Below, one piece after another: positions 1 through 8,351 of a stretch of DNA of 43,435 nucleotides. The notes under the pieces are model-generated. The model did no database searches. It saw only the letters and a program-made list of their open reading frames with translations, and had not been told where the DNA came from. Both the position numbers and the translations under genes were made by a program. Source of the DNA: CAYMTN01 sp964393335 (GTDB lineage: Bacteria; Chloroflexota; Anaerolineae; Aggregatilineales; Aggregatilineaceae); contig CAYMTN010000013.1 in NCBI GenBank assembly GCA_964393335.1, positions 1 through 43,435 of the forward strand, in the 5' to 3' direction. Positions within the stretch are counted from its first letter, which is position 1. Every line of letters starts with the position of its first letter.

Positions 1-3000
1 GATCGCGGTTGAGGCGCAGCGCGCGTTCGAGCGGCATCAGCGCCTCGTCGTAGCGGCGCAAAATGATCAACTCGTCGGCCTGGTTGTACCAGAACCATAC
101 GTCGTCCGGTTGCAGCGTGGCTGCCTGCCGGAAACACGCCAGCGACTCGTCGTGCCGGTCCAACGCGCTGAGCGCCAGCCCGCGCCCGTTCCAGGCCCAC
201 GCGTATTCCGGCGACAATTCGACGGCCCGGCTGTAACTCGCCAGCGCTTCCTCAAAACGCCCCATGCGGCGCAGGGCCTGGCCTTGCTTGGCCCACGCCC
301 GCACGTAACGCGGATCGACTTCGAGCGAGCGTTGCAGCGCGTCGAGCGCGGCGGCGTGCTGCTTGAGGAAGACCAGCGTATCGCCCTTGTTGTACCAGTA
401 GAGCGGGTTGACCGGCTCGGCCTGCGCCGCCTGATCGTACGCCTCGACGGCTTCCTCGTAGCGTGTCATGATTTCCAGCGTGACGCCGCGCTCGTTCCAC
501 GCCCACGCGTACTCCGGGGCGAGCTTGACGGCGCGGTCCAGGTATTGCAGCGCCCGGCTGGGCTGGTCCAACTGGCGGTACGTGTTGCCCAGGCGTGCCC
601 AACTGCGGGCGTGGTCCGGGTTGATGCGGATCGCTTTTTCCAGCAGCGGGATCGCATCTTCCAGCCGCTCTTGCAGCACCAGCAGATTCCCCTGGTTGTA
701 CCAGTGCCAGACGTCGTCCGGCGCGATGTCGGCGGCGCGGCGGTACATCTCGAACGCCTCGTCGTAGCGCCGCAGCCGTTCCAGCACGATGCCCGCGCCG
801 TTGACCGCCCACGCGTAATCCGGCTTGAGGGTGAGCGCCTGGAGATAGGCTTGCAGCGCATCTTCGTACCGTTCCAGGTAGCGGAAGACCTGCCCCAGCT
901 TGGCCCACGAATAGGCGTGCGTCGGCGCGACGCGTGTCGCCTGCTGGGTGGGAGCCAACCCCTGTTGGTAGCGGCCCATCTCGACCAGCATTTCACTCTG
1001 GTTGTACCAGTGCCAGACCTCGCCCGGTTGGTGGCGAGAAGCCTGCTCGAAGGCTTCGAGCGCTTCTTGCAGGCGGCCCATCGCTTTGAGCGCCAGTCCT
1101 TTGCCGTTCCAGGCCCAGGCGTAGGGCGGGTTGAGTTCGAGCGCGCGGTTATACGCGTTGAGCGCTTCGGGATAACGTTCCTGGGCGCGCAGGACCTGCC
1201 CGCGTTTGGCCCAGCTTTCGGCGTGGTGCGGGTCGAGTTCGAGCGCGCGGTCGAGAATCGCCATCGCGCCGTCATAATCACGCAGCGAATGCAGCGCCTC
1301 GGCTTTGTTGTACCAGGCCCACACGTTGCCCGGTTGTAGTTCGGTGGCGGTCTGGTGCGCGGCCAGCGCGCGCTCGATCTGGTTCAGGCGTTCGAGCACC
1401 TGCCCTTTGCCGGTCCAGGCCCACGCGAAGCGCGAGTTTAACTCCAGCGCGCGGTCATAACACGCCAGCCCCTCCTCGTAACGGGCCAGCAGGCGCAGCG
1501 TGCGGCCTTTGCGCGCCCAGGCCCACGCGCTTTTCGGCTCGATTTCCAGCGCGCGGTTGTACGCGACCAGCGCTTCCTCCGCGTAGCCCAACTCGGTCAG
1601 GCTGTAGCCCTTATCCATCAACTCGCGCACTTCGAGCGCCGGACCTTCCGGCTCCATGTCCGGCGGCGCGCCGGTCACCGTCTCGTACTGCGCAGCCAGT
1701 GCATCGGCCAGTTCGGCCCAGGTTTGCGGACGGTCGGCGGGGTTTTTCTCCAGGCAGGCGAGCGTCAGGTCACGCACGGCGGGCGGGATGCCGGTCGCCG
1801 TATCCGGGAAGGTGGGCGTGTAATTCAGGTGGGCATAGACCCATTCAGTCAGCAGCTTGGCTTGAAACACCGTCTGGCGGGACAGCATCTCGAACAGCAC
1901 GCAGCCAAAGGCGTAAATGTCGGTGCGCATATCGACGTCTTCGGCGCGGCACTGCTCCGGCGACATGTACGGCGCGGTGCCGACCAGCGCCCCGACGCGC
2001 GTCAGGCCCACCGACGCGTTGTGGTCGTCCTCGGCCATTACGACGCTGTCATCCAGGTCGAACGAGCGCACCAGCCCAAAATCGGTTACTTTGGCGATGC
2101 CGTCGTGCCGGACCAGGATGTTGGCCGGTTTCAGGTCACGGTGAACCAGGCCGGGGATGATGGTGGTCGCGTGGCGCATCCCCAGCGCGATTTGCAGGCC
2201 GAATTCCAGCGCGGTTGGCAGGTCCACCCGGTTGTGGCGAATCCAGCTGCGCAGGTCCGGCCCCAAACCTTCCGGCCCGGAGATATGCTCCAAAATGATG
2301 TGCGGGCGGCCTTCGAATTTTTGCACGCGCCGCGCCTGCACGATATGGCGGTGCTTTTCGAGCATGATCCAGGTGCGCGCCTCTTTGGTGAAGCGGGCGA
2401 CCGCGTGCTCGTTCGTCAGGTAACGCCCCTGGAACGTCTTCAGCGCCACCGATTTCCGCTCGTCGTGATCGTAACACAGGTAGACGATGCCCATGCCGCC
2501 GCGCAGCACCTGCGCCACTTCGTAGCGGTCGTCGATCTTGTCGCCGTAGTCAAAATCGCTGCCTTCTTTGCGCCGCGCGCGCGCCGGCTCGGCGATGGAC
2601 GGCGGACCGGCCAGGCGCGGGCCATGCTGGGTCGCTTCCAGTTCCAGGCGGAAAACCTCGGAACGATCCGAGCGCGTTTCACTGACCCCGTCCGGATTCT
2701 CGATCGACAGCAGGCCGGATTCCACGTCATACCCTTCGTCGTCATGCGTGGGGATTTCGTCGGGATAGATTTCGGTCACGTCTTCCGGTTCGGCCAGCGT
2801 CGGGTCCGGTGACGGCGTGATGTCGTCGGTGTGGGGCGGCGACACGTACCACATCGCCAGCAGTTGCGCTTCGTCGCGCAGCCCCGGCACGCTCTCGATT
2901 TCTTCGACTTCGGCAGCGGCCCACAGCGTCGCGGCGATGTTGCGGCGGGTGGGCGCGGCGCGTGCCACTTGCAGCAGCCAGCGCACGTAAGCTGCCAGCG

Positions 3001-3349
3001 CGGTCTGTGCCAGCGCGTGATCCTGGCCGTCGTCGGCGGCGAGGTCCAGCGCGCGGCGGAACGCATACAGCGTTTTGCCGACGTAATACACACGCAGCCG
3101 CCGGTCGATCTCGGCCAGCGACAGCCGCGCGCACAGGTCACTCAGCGCCAGGTAGTCATAGGCATGCATCACGTCACGCCGCAGCGCCAGCTTGCCCAAC
3201 CGCCGGATTTCGTCATCCGGGTCGCTGGCGAACGGGTCGATCTGGTCGGCTTTACGCCGCCGGTTGAGCAGGCGTTGTTCCTGGTCTTCCGGCAGCGCCA
3301 GCGGCGCGATTCCAGTTTGCGGCAGGGGAGGCAGGTCGTTTGTGGTCAT
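1..3349 (-). CDS. Ser/Thr protein kinase with long C-terminal TPR array (partial, runs off window)
   Basis: About 1116 residues are visible from the ATG at 3349; the C-terminus lies beyond base 1. After an N-terminal region of about 270 residues (helical, then acidic) comes a Hanks-type kinase domain at about 272-545. It has the Gly-rich loop with GGMG at 284-287, the ATP lysine in VALKT (K304), HRDLKPAN at 403-410, DFG at 423-425 and SPEQ from 463. All catalytic residues are present, so the kinase should be active. From about 570 to the edge the protein is a continuous run of about 16 TPRs, which probably bind partner proteins. The repeats alternate in a strict three-unit pattern (AWAWnGkG, VWxWYNxxexL, xxSWAKxGqv). 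No transmembrane helix is visible, so a cytoplasmic location is likely. The start lies 20 nt downstream of the ADP-ribosylglycohydrolase stop, which suggests co-transcription with the Clp and glycohydrolase genes. The substrate is unknown. Confidence 0.93.
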   Translation of the reverse strand, partial: MTTNDLPPLPQTGIAPLALPEDQEQRLLNRRRKADQIDPFASDPDDEIRRLGKLALRRDVMHAYDYLALSDLCARLSLAEIDRRLRVYYVGKTLYAFRRALDLAADDGQDHALAQTALAAYVRWLLQVARAAPTRRNIAATLWAAAEVEEIESVPGLRDEAQLLAMWYVSPPHTDDITPSPDPTLAEPEDVTEIYPDEIPTHDDEGYDVESGLLSIENPDGVSETRSDRSEVFRLELEATQHGPRLAGPPSIAEPARARRKEGSDFDYGDKIDDRYEVAQVLRGGMGIVYLCYDHDERKSVALKTFQGRYLTNEHAVARFTKEARTWIMLEKHRHIVQARRVQKFEGRPHIILEHISGPEGLGPDLRSWIRHNRVDLPTALEFGLQIALGMRHATTIIPGLVHRDLKPANILVRHDGIAKVTDFGLVRSFDLDDSVVMAEDDHNASVGLTRVGALVGTAPYMSPEQCRAEDVDMRTDIYAFGCVLFEMLSRQTVFQAKLLTEWVYAHLNYTPTFPDTATGIPPAVRDLTLACLEKNPADRPQTWAELADALAAQYETVTGAPPDMEPEGPALEVRELMDKGYSLTELGYAEEALVAYNRALEIEPKSAWAWARKGRTLRLLARYEEGLACYDRALELNSRFAWAWTGKGQVLERLNQIERALAAHQTATELQPGNVWAWYNKAEALHSLRDYDGAMAILDRALELDPHHAESWAKRGQVLRAQERYPEALNAYNRALELNPPYAWAWNGKGLALKAMGRLQEALEAFEQASRHQPGEVWHWYNQSEMLVEMGRYQQGLAPTQQATRVAPTHAYSWAKLGQVFRYLERYEDALQAYLQALTLKPDYAWAVNGAGIVLERLRRYDEAFEMYRRAADIAPDDVWHWYNQGNLLVLQERLEDAIPLLEKAIRINPDHARSWARLGNTYRQLDQPSRALQYLDRAVKLAPEYAWAWNERGVTLEIMTRYEEAVEAYDQAAQAEPVNPLYWYNKGDTLVFLKQHAAALDALQRSLEVDPRYVRAWAKQGQALRRMGRFEEALASYSRAVELSPEYAWAWNGRGLALSALDRHDESLACFRQAATLQPDDVWFWYNQADELIILRRYDEALMPLERALRLNRD

Positions 3350-3368
3350 AAGCTTCCAACGGAGCGTT

Positions 3369-4397
3369 TCATGGTTTGTTAAGCGGTGTCGTATCCCAGG
3401 CTGCACCGAGAACGGTGAGCCGCTGACGGTATTCGATGCGTTCGATCCAGTCGTGAGGCCAGCTATCTACCCCGTGATAGGCTCCTGCAAACGCGCCTGT
3501 CAGGCAAGCGATGGAGTCCGAATCGCCGCTGGTCACCGCCGCGCGCCGCAAGGCTGCCACCGGATCGTCTGGAAACAACAGAAAGCATAACAGGCCTGTG
3601 GCGAACGCTTCTTCGGCAATCCAACCCGCGCCTGTTTGCAGACACGGATCGGCATCACGGTCGGGGCAGTTCATGACGTTCGCCAGCCGGTCCAGGACGT
3701 TCAGGCATTCATCCCATCCCCGCGCCATAAACGCCTGTGGGGTCGTGCTGGCCGGTTGCTGCCACAGCGTTCCCAACCATTCTGCGTGATACATCTCACG
3801 CTGGGACCGGGCGTAAGCGTGCAGATCGTCGATCAGCGCGCCAGGCGCTAAGCCTTGCGCCAGCAGGCTTATGCACCGGGCGGTCAGATCAGCGGCTGCC
3901 AGCCCGGTGGGATGGCCGTGTGTCAGGGCGGCCTGGAACTGCGCCACGCTGGCGCAGATCGTATCATCCAGGCCGTGCGCAAGGCAGAACAGCGGAACCG
4001 GTGCGACCCGCATGTTGGCTCCACACCCTTTGGACCGGGTCACCGTGGCTTGCTGCCAGGCCCGGCCGCGTTCCAGGTTGCGGCACGCCTGCATACAGGT
4101 GTGTCCGGGGGCGCGCGTATTATCCGGGCTGTTGGCCCATGCGACGAACCCGGCCCGCAGCAGCGATTCGAGTTGGCCCGGTTCGGGAGGCACACGACTC
4201 TGGATCAACGCTTCGCCGACGGCGAGTCCCATCTGAGTATCGTCTGTAACGCGCGCCGGGTTTCCTTCGGGCGCTTGAGGCCCGCCGGATGGAAACCGCC
4301 GCCGGATGGCGTCTATATCCAGGAATTCGACGGGTCCGGCCAGCGCATCGCCGAGCGCCATGCCGGTGAGACACCCTGTTGCTCGCCGTGAAGCCAT
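3369..4397 (-). CDS. ADP-ribosylglycohydrolase family protein
   Basis: 342 residues, full length for the family, which hydrolyses ADP-ribose linkages on proteins or small molecules (DraG/ARH type) using two Mg ions. The N-terminus has the family opening GCLTGMALGDALAGPVEF. Metal-site residues are visible as TDDTQM at 51-56 and as SGDSDS at 290-295, and a CGANMRVAPVPL core segment lies between. I chose the ATG at 4397 because GAGG lies a few bases upstream and the conserved domain begins immediately. A GTG at 4436 overlaps the clp stop as GTGA and would add 13 residues, so translational coupling from there is possible. The gene sits between a Clp unfoldase and a TPR kinase with short gaps. The target (protein ADP-ribose, dinitrogenase reductase-like, or nucleotide) cannot be told from sequence. 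Confidence 0.9.
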   Translation of the reverse strand: MASRRATGCLTGMALGDALAGPVEFLDIDAIRRRFPSGGPQAPEGNPARVTDDTQMGLAVGEALIQSRVPPEPGQLESLLRAGFVAWANSPDNTRAPGHTCMQACRNLERGRAWQQATVTRSKGCGANMRVAPVPLFCLAHGLDDTICASVAQFQAALTHGHPTGLAAADLTARCISLLAQGLAPGALIDDLHAYARSQREMYHAEWLGTLWQQPASTTPQAFMARGWDECLNVLDRLANVMNCPDRDADPCLQTGAGWIAEEAFATGLLCFLLFPDDPVAALRRAAVTSGDSDSIACLTGAFAGAYHGVDSWPHDWIERIEYRQRLTVLGAAWDTTPLNKP

Positions 4398-4432
4398 GGT
4401 ATCCTCGCGTCTGATGATTGGTTGACGAGTGG

Positions 4433-6859
4433 TCACTCTGCGCGTTGGGCCGCTTCGGGACGCGCCGGTTCGGTGCCGTCGATGTCGTCCGTATCGGCCC
4501 CCGCCGGGTCACCATCGGGCGTGGCCGCCTTGGACGCCGCCACTTTTTGCAGCACCAGTTTATCCCCGTCGGTAGCGACCCGAATCGTATCCCCCGCGTG
4601 GAACGTTTCGTCCAGAATGGCATTGCTCAACGGGCGTGTCAGCAGGCGCTGCACCGCGCGGCGCAGCGGGCGCGCCCCATACGCCGGATCGTAACCCTCG
4701 CGCAGCAGCAGCGTGCGCGCGTTGTCATCGAGCAGCAGCGTCAGTTTTTGCGCGGTCAGCCGCTCGGTCACTTCCTGGAGCTGCAAATCGACAATGTCGT
4801 TCAGCGCCGCCTCGGTCAACGGGTGGAAGATCACGACTTCGTCCAGCCGGTTCAGAAACTCCGGGCGGAAGTGTTTTTTCAGGTGAAAATCGTAATCCGG
4901 CAGTTGATCGGGCGTGGCGGTGAACCCCAGCCCTTTGCCGATGTCGCCCGTGCCGATGTTGCTCGTCATGATCCAGGCGGCATGCCGCGCGTCGATGGTC
5001 GCGCCCTGCGAATCCGTCAGGCGGCCTTCGTCGAAGACCTGCAAGAAGATGTCGAACACTTCCGGCGCGGCCTTTTCCACTTCGTCCAGCAGCACGACGC
5101 TGTACGGTTTGCGGCGCATCGCTTCGGTAAGCTGGCCGCCCTGTTCCATGCCTTTGTAACCGGGCGGCGCGCCGATCAGCCGCGCGACGGTGTGCTCGTC
5201 GTGGAACTCGGACATGTCGAGGCGGACCATCGCGTCCTCGTCGTTGAACAGAAACTGCGCGAGCGCTTTCGCCAGCTCCGTTTTTCCGACTCCGCTCGGC
5301 CCCAAAAACAGGAAGACGCCGACCGGGTGCTTGGGATCGCCTAACCCGGCGCGGTTGGTTTTGATCGCGTCCGAGACGATTTGCAGCGCGTGGTCCTGCC
5401 CGACGACGCGCTGGCGCAGCGTATCGACCATTTTGGCGAAGCGCTGGCGCTCGTTGGCCGTCAACTCGCTGACGGGAATGCCCGTCCACTCGCTGAGCAC
5501 CTGCGTCACCGTCTCGGCAGAGACTTCGAGCGGCTCGGCGGTTTCGTCGCGGTCCGGGTTATTGGTCTGGATCACCAGCCGGGCACAGGCTTCGTCCAGC
5601 AGGTCGAGCGCCTTATCCGGCAGGCGGCGCTCGTGCATGTACTGGTTGGACAGCCGCACGGCGGCTTCGCGCGCCTCCGGCAGAATCATCACCTTGTGAT
5701 GTTCTTCGTAGCGCTGGTACACGTGATCGACCACCACCAGCGATTCGGCGATGCTCTGTTCGTGGATGTCAATTGTGCGGAAGCGGCGGTCGAGGGCCGG
5801 GTCGCGCGCGATGGCTTTGCGGTATTCCTCGAACGTCGTCGCGCCGATGCACGTGATCTCGCCGCGTGCCAGCGCCGGTTTGAGAATATTAGCCGCGTCC
5901 AGGTTGCTGTCGATGGTGTCGCCCGCGCCGACAATGGTGTGAATCTCGTCGATAAACAGGATCACTTCCGGCGCGTTTTTGACCTCGTCCACAATACCGA
6001 CGATGCGCTCCTCAAACTGGCCGCGCAGGCTGGTTCCCGCCACCAGCATCCCGATCTCCAGCCCGACGATGCGCCGGTTCAGCAGGAATTTAGGCGCGGT
6101 GCCGTGCGCGATCTCGTAGGCCAGCCCCTCGACGACCGCCGTTTTGCCGACGCCGGAATCACCGAGCAGCAGCGGGTTATTTTTTTTGTTGCGCGTCAGG
6201 GTGCGGGCCACCATCCGAATCTCAAGCTCGCGCCCGATGGCCGGGCCGATTTTACCGGCGCGCGCCTGTTCGGTGAGATCGCGCCCGTACTTGTCCAGCA
6301 GGGGGGTTGGCATGCGGCGGTCGGAACTGCTGTCGTCGTTAAACGCGTTCATCGACGAATCGAAGTCGTCGAACAGGAATTCGTCGAATTCGTCCTCGCT
6401 GGCGTCTTCCATCTGGTCGAGCAGGGATTCGATCCACCGCACGATGTCCACGCCCTGCCGGATCAGCAGGCGTACGGCAACGCCTTCGCCTTCTTGCAGC
6501 AGCGCCAGCAGCGTCTGCGCCGGGGTCACGAACCGGTCGCCCGCGTCATCCGCCAGGTAAACGGCCATCGCCAGCACGCGGTGCGAGCGCGGCGTGAGCG
6601 GCGGCGTCTCGCTGACGGCGTCATCCCCGCCGCCGACGTCACGCCGGATCAGGTTGCGGATTTCGCGCGGCTCCAGCCCGGCCTGCACCAGCAGCCGGGT
6701 CGCCGGGCTGTCCGGGATGTGAGTCAGCGCGTTGAATAAATGCTCGGTGCCAATGTAGTTATGGCGCAGGCGGGTCGCTTCTTCGATGGCGCCTTCGAGC
6801 AGCGGAGCGCAGCGTTTGCGGATTTCCTGCTCGCTGATGTCCAATGGCGACTGTGGCAT
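4433..6859 (-). CDS. ClpA/ClpC-type AAA+ unfoldase lacking a middle domain
   Basis: 808 residues. Two Clp N-domain repeats (about 18-60 and 93-150) are followed by a Asp/Glu/Phe-rich linker at 151-175. NBD1 has Walker A GDSGVGKT (233-240) and Walker B VILFIDE (299-305). NBD2 has GPSGVGKT (520-527) and VVLLDE (588-593), and a ClpB D2-type small domain follows (to about 770). Only about 30 residues (428-455) join NBD1 to the next conserved block, so neither the long ClpB coiled coil nor the shorter ClpC middle/UVR domain is present, as in ClpA. A GLGF tetrapeptide at 643-646 falls where ClpP-dependent unfoldases carry the ClpP-docking loop, which suggests partnership with ClpP (inference). AAGGA lies upstream of the ATG. 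The ADP-ribosylglycohydrolase and TPR kinase genes follow directly. Confidence 0.93.
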   Translation of the reverse strand: MPQSPLDISEQEIRKRCAPLLEGAIEEATRLRHNYIGTEHLFNALTHIPDSPATRLLVQAGLEPREIRNLIRRDVGGGDDAVSETPPLTPRSHRVLAMAVYLADDAGDRFVTPAQTLLALLQEGEGVAVRLLIRQGVDIVRWIESLLDQMEDASEDEFDEFLFDDFDSSMNAFNDDSSSDRRMPTPLLDKYGRDLTEQARAGKIGPAIGRELEIRMVARTLTRNKKNNPLLLGDSGVGKTAVVEGLAYEIAHGTAPKFLLNRRIVGLEIGMLVAGTSLRGQFEERIVGIVDEVKNAPEVILFIDEIHTIVGAGDTIDSNLDAANILKPALARGEITCIGATTFEEYRKAIARDPALDRRFRTIDIHEQSIAESLVVVDHVYQRYEEHHKVMILPEAREAAVRLSNQYMHERRLPDKALDLLDEACARLVIQTNNPDRDETAEPLEVSAETVTQVLSEWTGIPVSELTANERQRFAKMVDTLRQRVVGQDHALQIVSDAIKTNRAGLGDPKHPVGVFLFLGPSGVGKTELAKALAQFLFNDEDAMVRLDMSEFHDEHTVARLIGAPPGYKGMEQGGQLTEAMRRKPYSVVLLDEVEKAAPEVFDIFLQVFDEGRLTDSQGATIDARHAAWIMTSNIGTGDIGKGLGFTATPDQLPDYDFHLKKHFRPEFLNRLDEVVIFHPLTEAALNDIVDLQLQEVTERLTAQKLTLLLDDNARTLLLREGYDPAYGARPLRRAVQRLLTRPLSNAILDETFHAGDTIRVATDGDKLVLQKVAASKAATPDGDPAGADTDDIDGTEPARPEAAQRAE

Positions 6860-6923
6860 TTGACTAATCCTTACCTTATGCGGCCCAGATCAGACCCCAT
6901 CACCTTACGTGACTATGCCCCCC

Positions 6924-6929
6924 AGTATA
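6924..6929 (-). promoter_or_regulatory. Possible -10 box (TATACT) upstream of the clp gene
   Basis: On the minus strand the hexamer TATACT, preceded by TTGG, lies 65-70 nt ahead of the Clp start. No convincing -35 is present at 17-18 nt, so this is weak. The kinase gene at 11845 has a similar GGTATACT box. Confidence 0.3.
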
Positions 6930-6973
6930 CCAAGTCTTGCGCGTCCCGTCGCATTTTTCCGTTCAGAGTGCGG

Positions 6974-8185
6974 TCAGTCTTGCGCGACAGGGACCGCGAT
7001 AGGCTGCCGGAGAACATGCTCCCGGCGCACGATAAACTCGTGCAGCCCAAACATGATCAGCGCGTTCACGATCAGGAATGGGCCGATGATGCTCAACCCG
7101 GCGTGTTCGGCCAGAAAACCGCCCAGGCCGGGCAGCATGGCGATGCCGATCCCGGTGATGCCCACCTGGAAGCCGATTGCGTTGGCGGCATGGCGCAGCC
7201 CGACCCGGCGGGGCGTTTCCGCGATCAACGTGGCGAAGAAGGGTGCCAGCGAAAAACCGATCAATGCCAGTCCCAGGAACGAAACCGCCGAACCAACGTT
7301 CGCCGCCAGCAGCATCGTTCCAATGACCGCGCCTGCCATGCCGCCGCGCAGGATGAGCAGCGTTGACATGCGGTCCGCCACAAATCCCATCAATATGCGC
7401 CCGGCGGTGAAGCTGAACCAGTAAAAGCTGATCCAGAAGCCCGCCGTCCCCTGGTTGATGCCGCGCCCGTCGACAAACAGCGTGTTGGTCAACTGGGCCG
7501 CGCCGACTTCGAGGCCGCCGTACACGAAAAACAGCGCCATCGACAGCACCACCAGCGGGATACGCAGCGTCTCGACCGCGCTGGCGGCGCGGATGTCCGG
7601 CTGGTCGCGTTGTCCGTCGGGCGCGAGCTTCCAGCGTTCGCGCGTCAGGAACAAACACACGGCGAGAATCACGAACATGACCAGCACTATCGCGTAACTC
7701 ACGCGCCACGACTGGTCCAGCCGCGTGATGGTGAAGGTTGCCAGCAGCGGCCCGACCGTCGCGCCCACGCCAAACGCGGCATGCAGCCAGTTGAGCCGCC
7801 CGGTGCTGTAATTGGCCGAGACGAAGGTATTCAGCCCGGCGTCGAGCACGCCCGACCCCATGCTGCCGAAGATCGAAAAGGCCAGCAGCACGGTCCAGGT
7901 TGGCGCGAGAACGGTGTTGAGCATACCCAGCGCGCCCAGCGTGCTGCCGATGATCAGCGTCCTGCCGATCCCCAGGCGACCGATCAAGCGCCCGCTGATA
8001 AAACTGGTGATCAGGTACCCGACGGTGTTGACACCGAGAAAAATGCCCAGCGAGCCAAGCCCTACGCCAAACGTAGGTTCCATGTACGTCCAGGCGATGT
8101 TTAACACGCCGCCCGGCATGCCGATGATCACAAAGGTGAAATACGCGATGATGAGAAGCGAAAGCGGGCCGTTCTTACGGTTCAT
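6974..8185 (-). CDS. MFS transporter
   Basis: 403 residues, the usual size for a 12-helix major facilitator. Successive hydrophobic segments run through the protein, starting LLIIAYFTFVIIGMPGGVLNIAW. The first half carries the loop GRLIGRLGIGRTLIIG, a version of the MFS loop 2-3 motif, and a comparable loop (FVADRMSTLLILRGG) recurs in the second half. The substrate cannot be inferred; sugar/drug-type MFS permeases of the FucP/YfkF kind are similar in size. The ATG at 8185 was chosen because AGGA lies 6 nt upstream and the protein then begins with a short charged leader before helix 1; upstream in-frame codons give an unlikely arginine-rich extension. It ends 114 nt before clp. Confidence 0.9.
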   Translation of the reverse strand: MNRKNGPLSLLIIAYFTFVIIGMPGGVLNIAWTYMEPTFGVGLGSLGIFLGVNTVGYLITSFISGRLIGRLGIGRTLIIGSTLGALGMLNTVLAPTWTVLLAFSIFGSMGSGVLDAGLNTFVSANYSTGRLNWLHAAFGVGATVGPLLATFTITRLDQSWRVSYAIVLVMFVILAVCLFLTRERWKLAPDGQRDQPDIRAASAVETLRIPLVVLSMALFFVYGGLEVGAAQLTNTLFVDGRGINQGTAGFWISFYWFSFTAGRILMGFVADRMSTLLILRGGMAGAVIGTMLLAANVGSAVSFLGLALIGFSLAPFFATLIAETPRRVGLRHAANAIGFQVGITGIGIAMLPGLGGFLAEHAGLSIIGPFLIVNALIMFGLHEFIVRREHVLRQPIAVPVAQD

Positions 8186-8351
8186 GATATCCTGCGCCGG
8201 TGTGAATGAACGGGCGCGGCCACTCGCGCCCCCCGGCCAGCAAGTGTAACGCCGGATCACAAAGCGCGCACCTGCCAGTTGGGGGGGCGGCAGGCAATCG
8301 GTTCCAAAACAGGGTTGAGGGGGTCCGGTACGGGGGCGGAGACGGTGATCG

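Noticed and set aside
110..1339. Long plus-strand open frame opposite the TPR array
   Set aside because: It is the complement of the 306-bp repeated TPR codons in a GC-rich sequence; the minus-strand TPR/kinase reading is unambiguous.
4398..4436. GTG at 4436 as the start of the ADP-ribosylglycohydrolase
   Set aside because: The GTGA overlap is attractive, but the ATG at 4397 has a better ribosome site and sits right before the conserved domain; kept as an alternative.
5381..6739. 452-codon plus-strand open frame opposite clp
   Set aside because: Composition is Arg/His/Val-rich nonsense and it mirrors conserved Clp codons; no domain or ribosome site.
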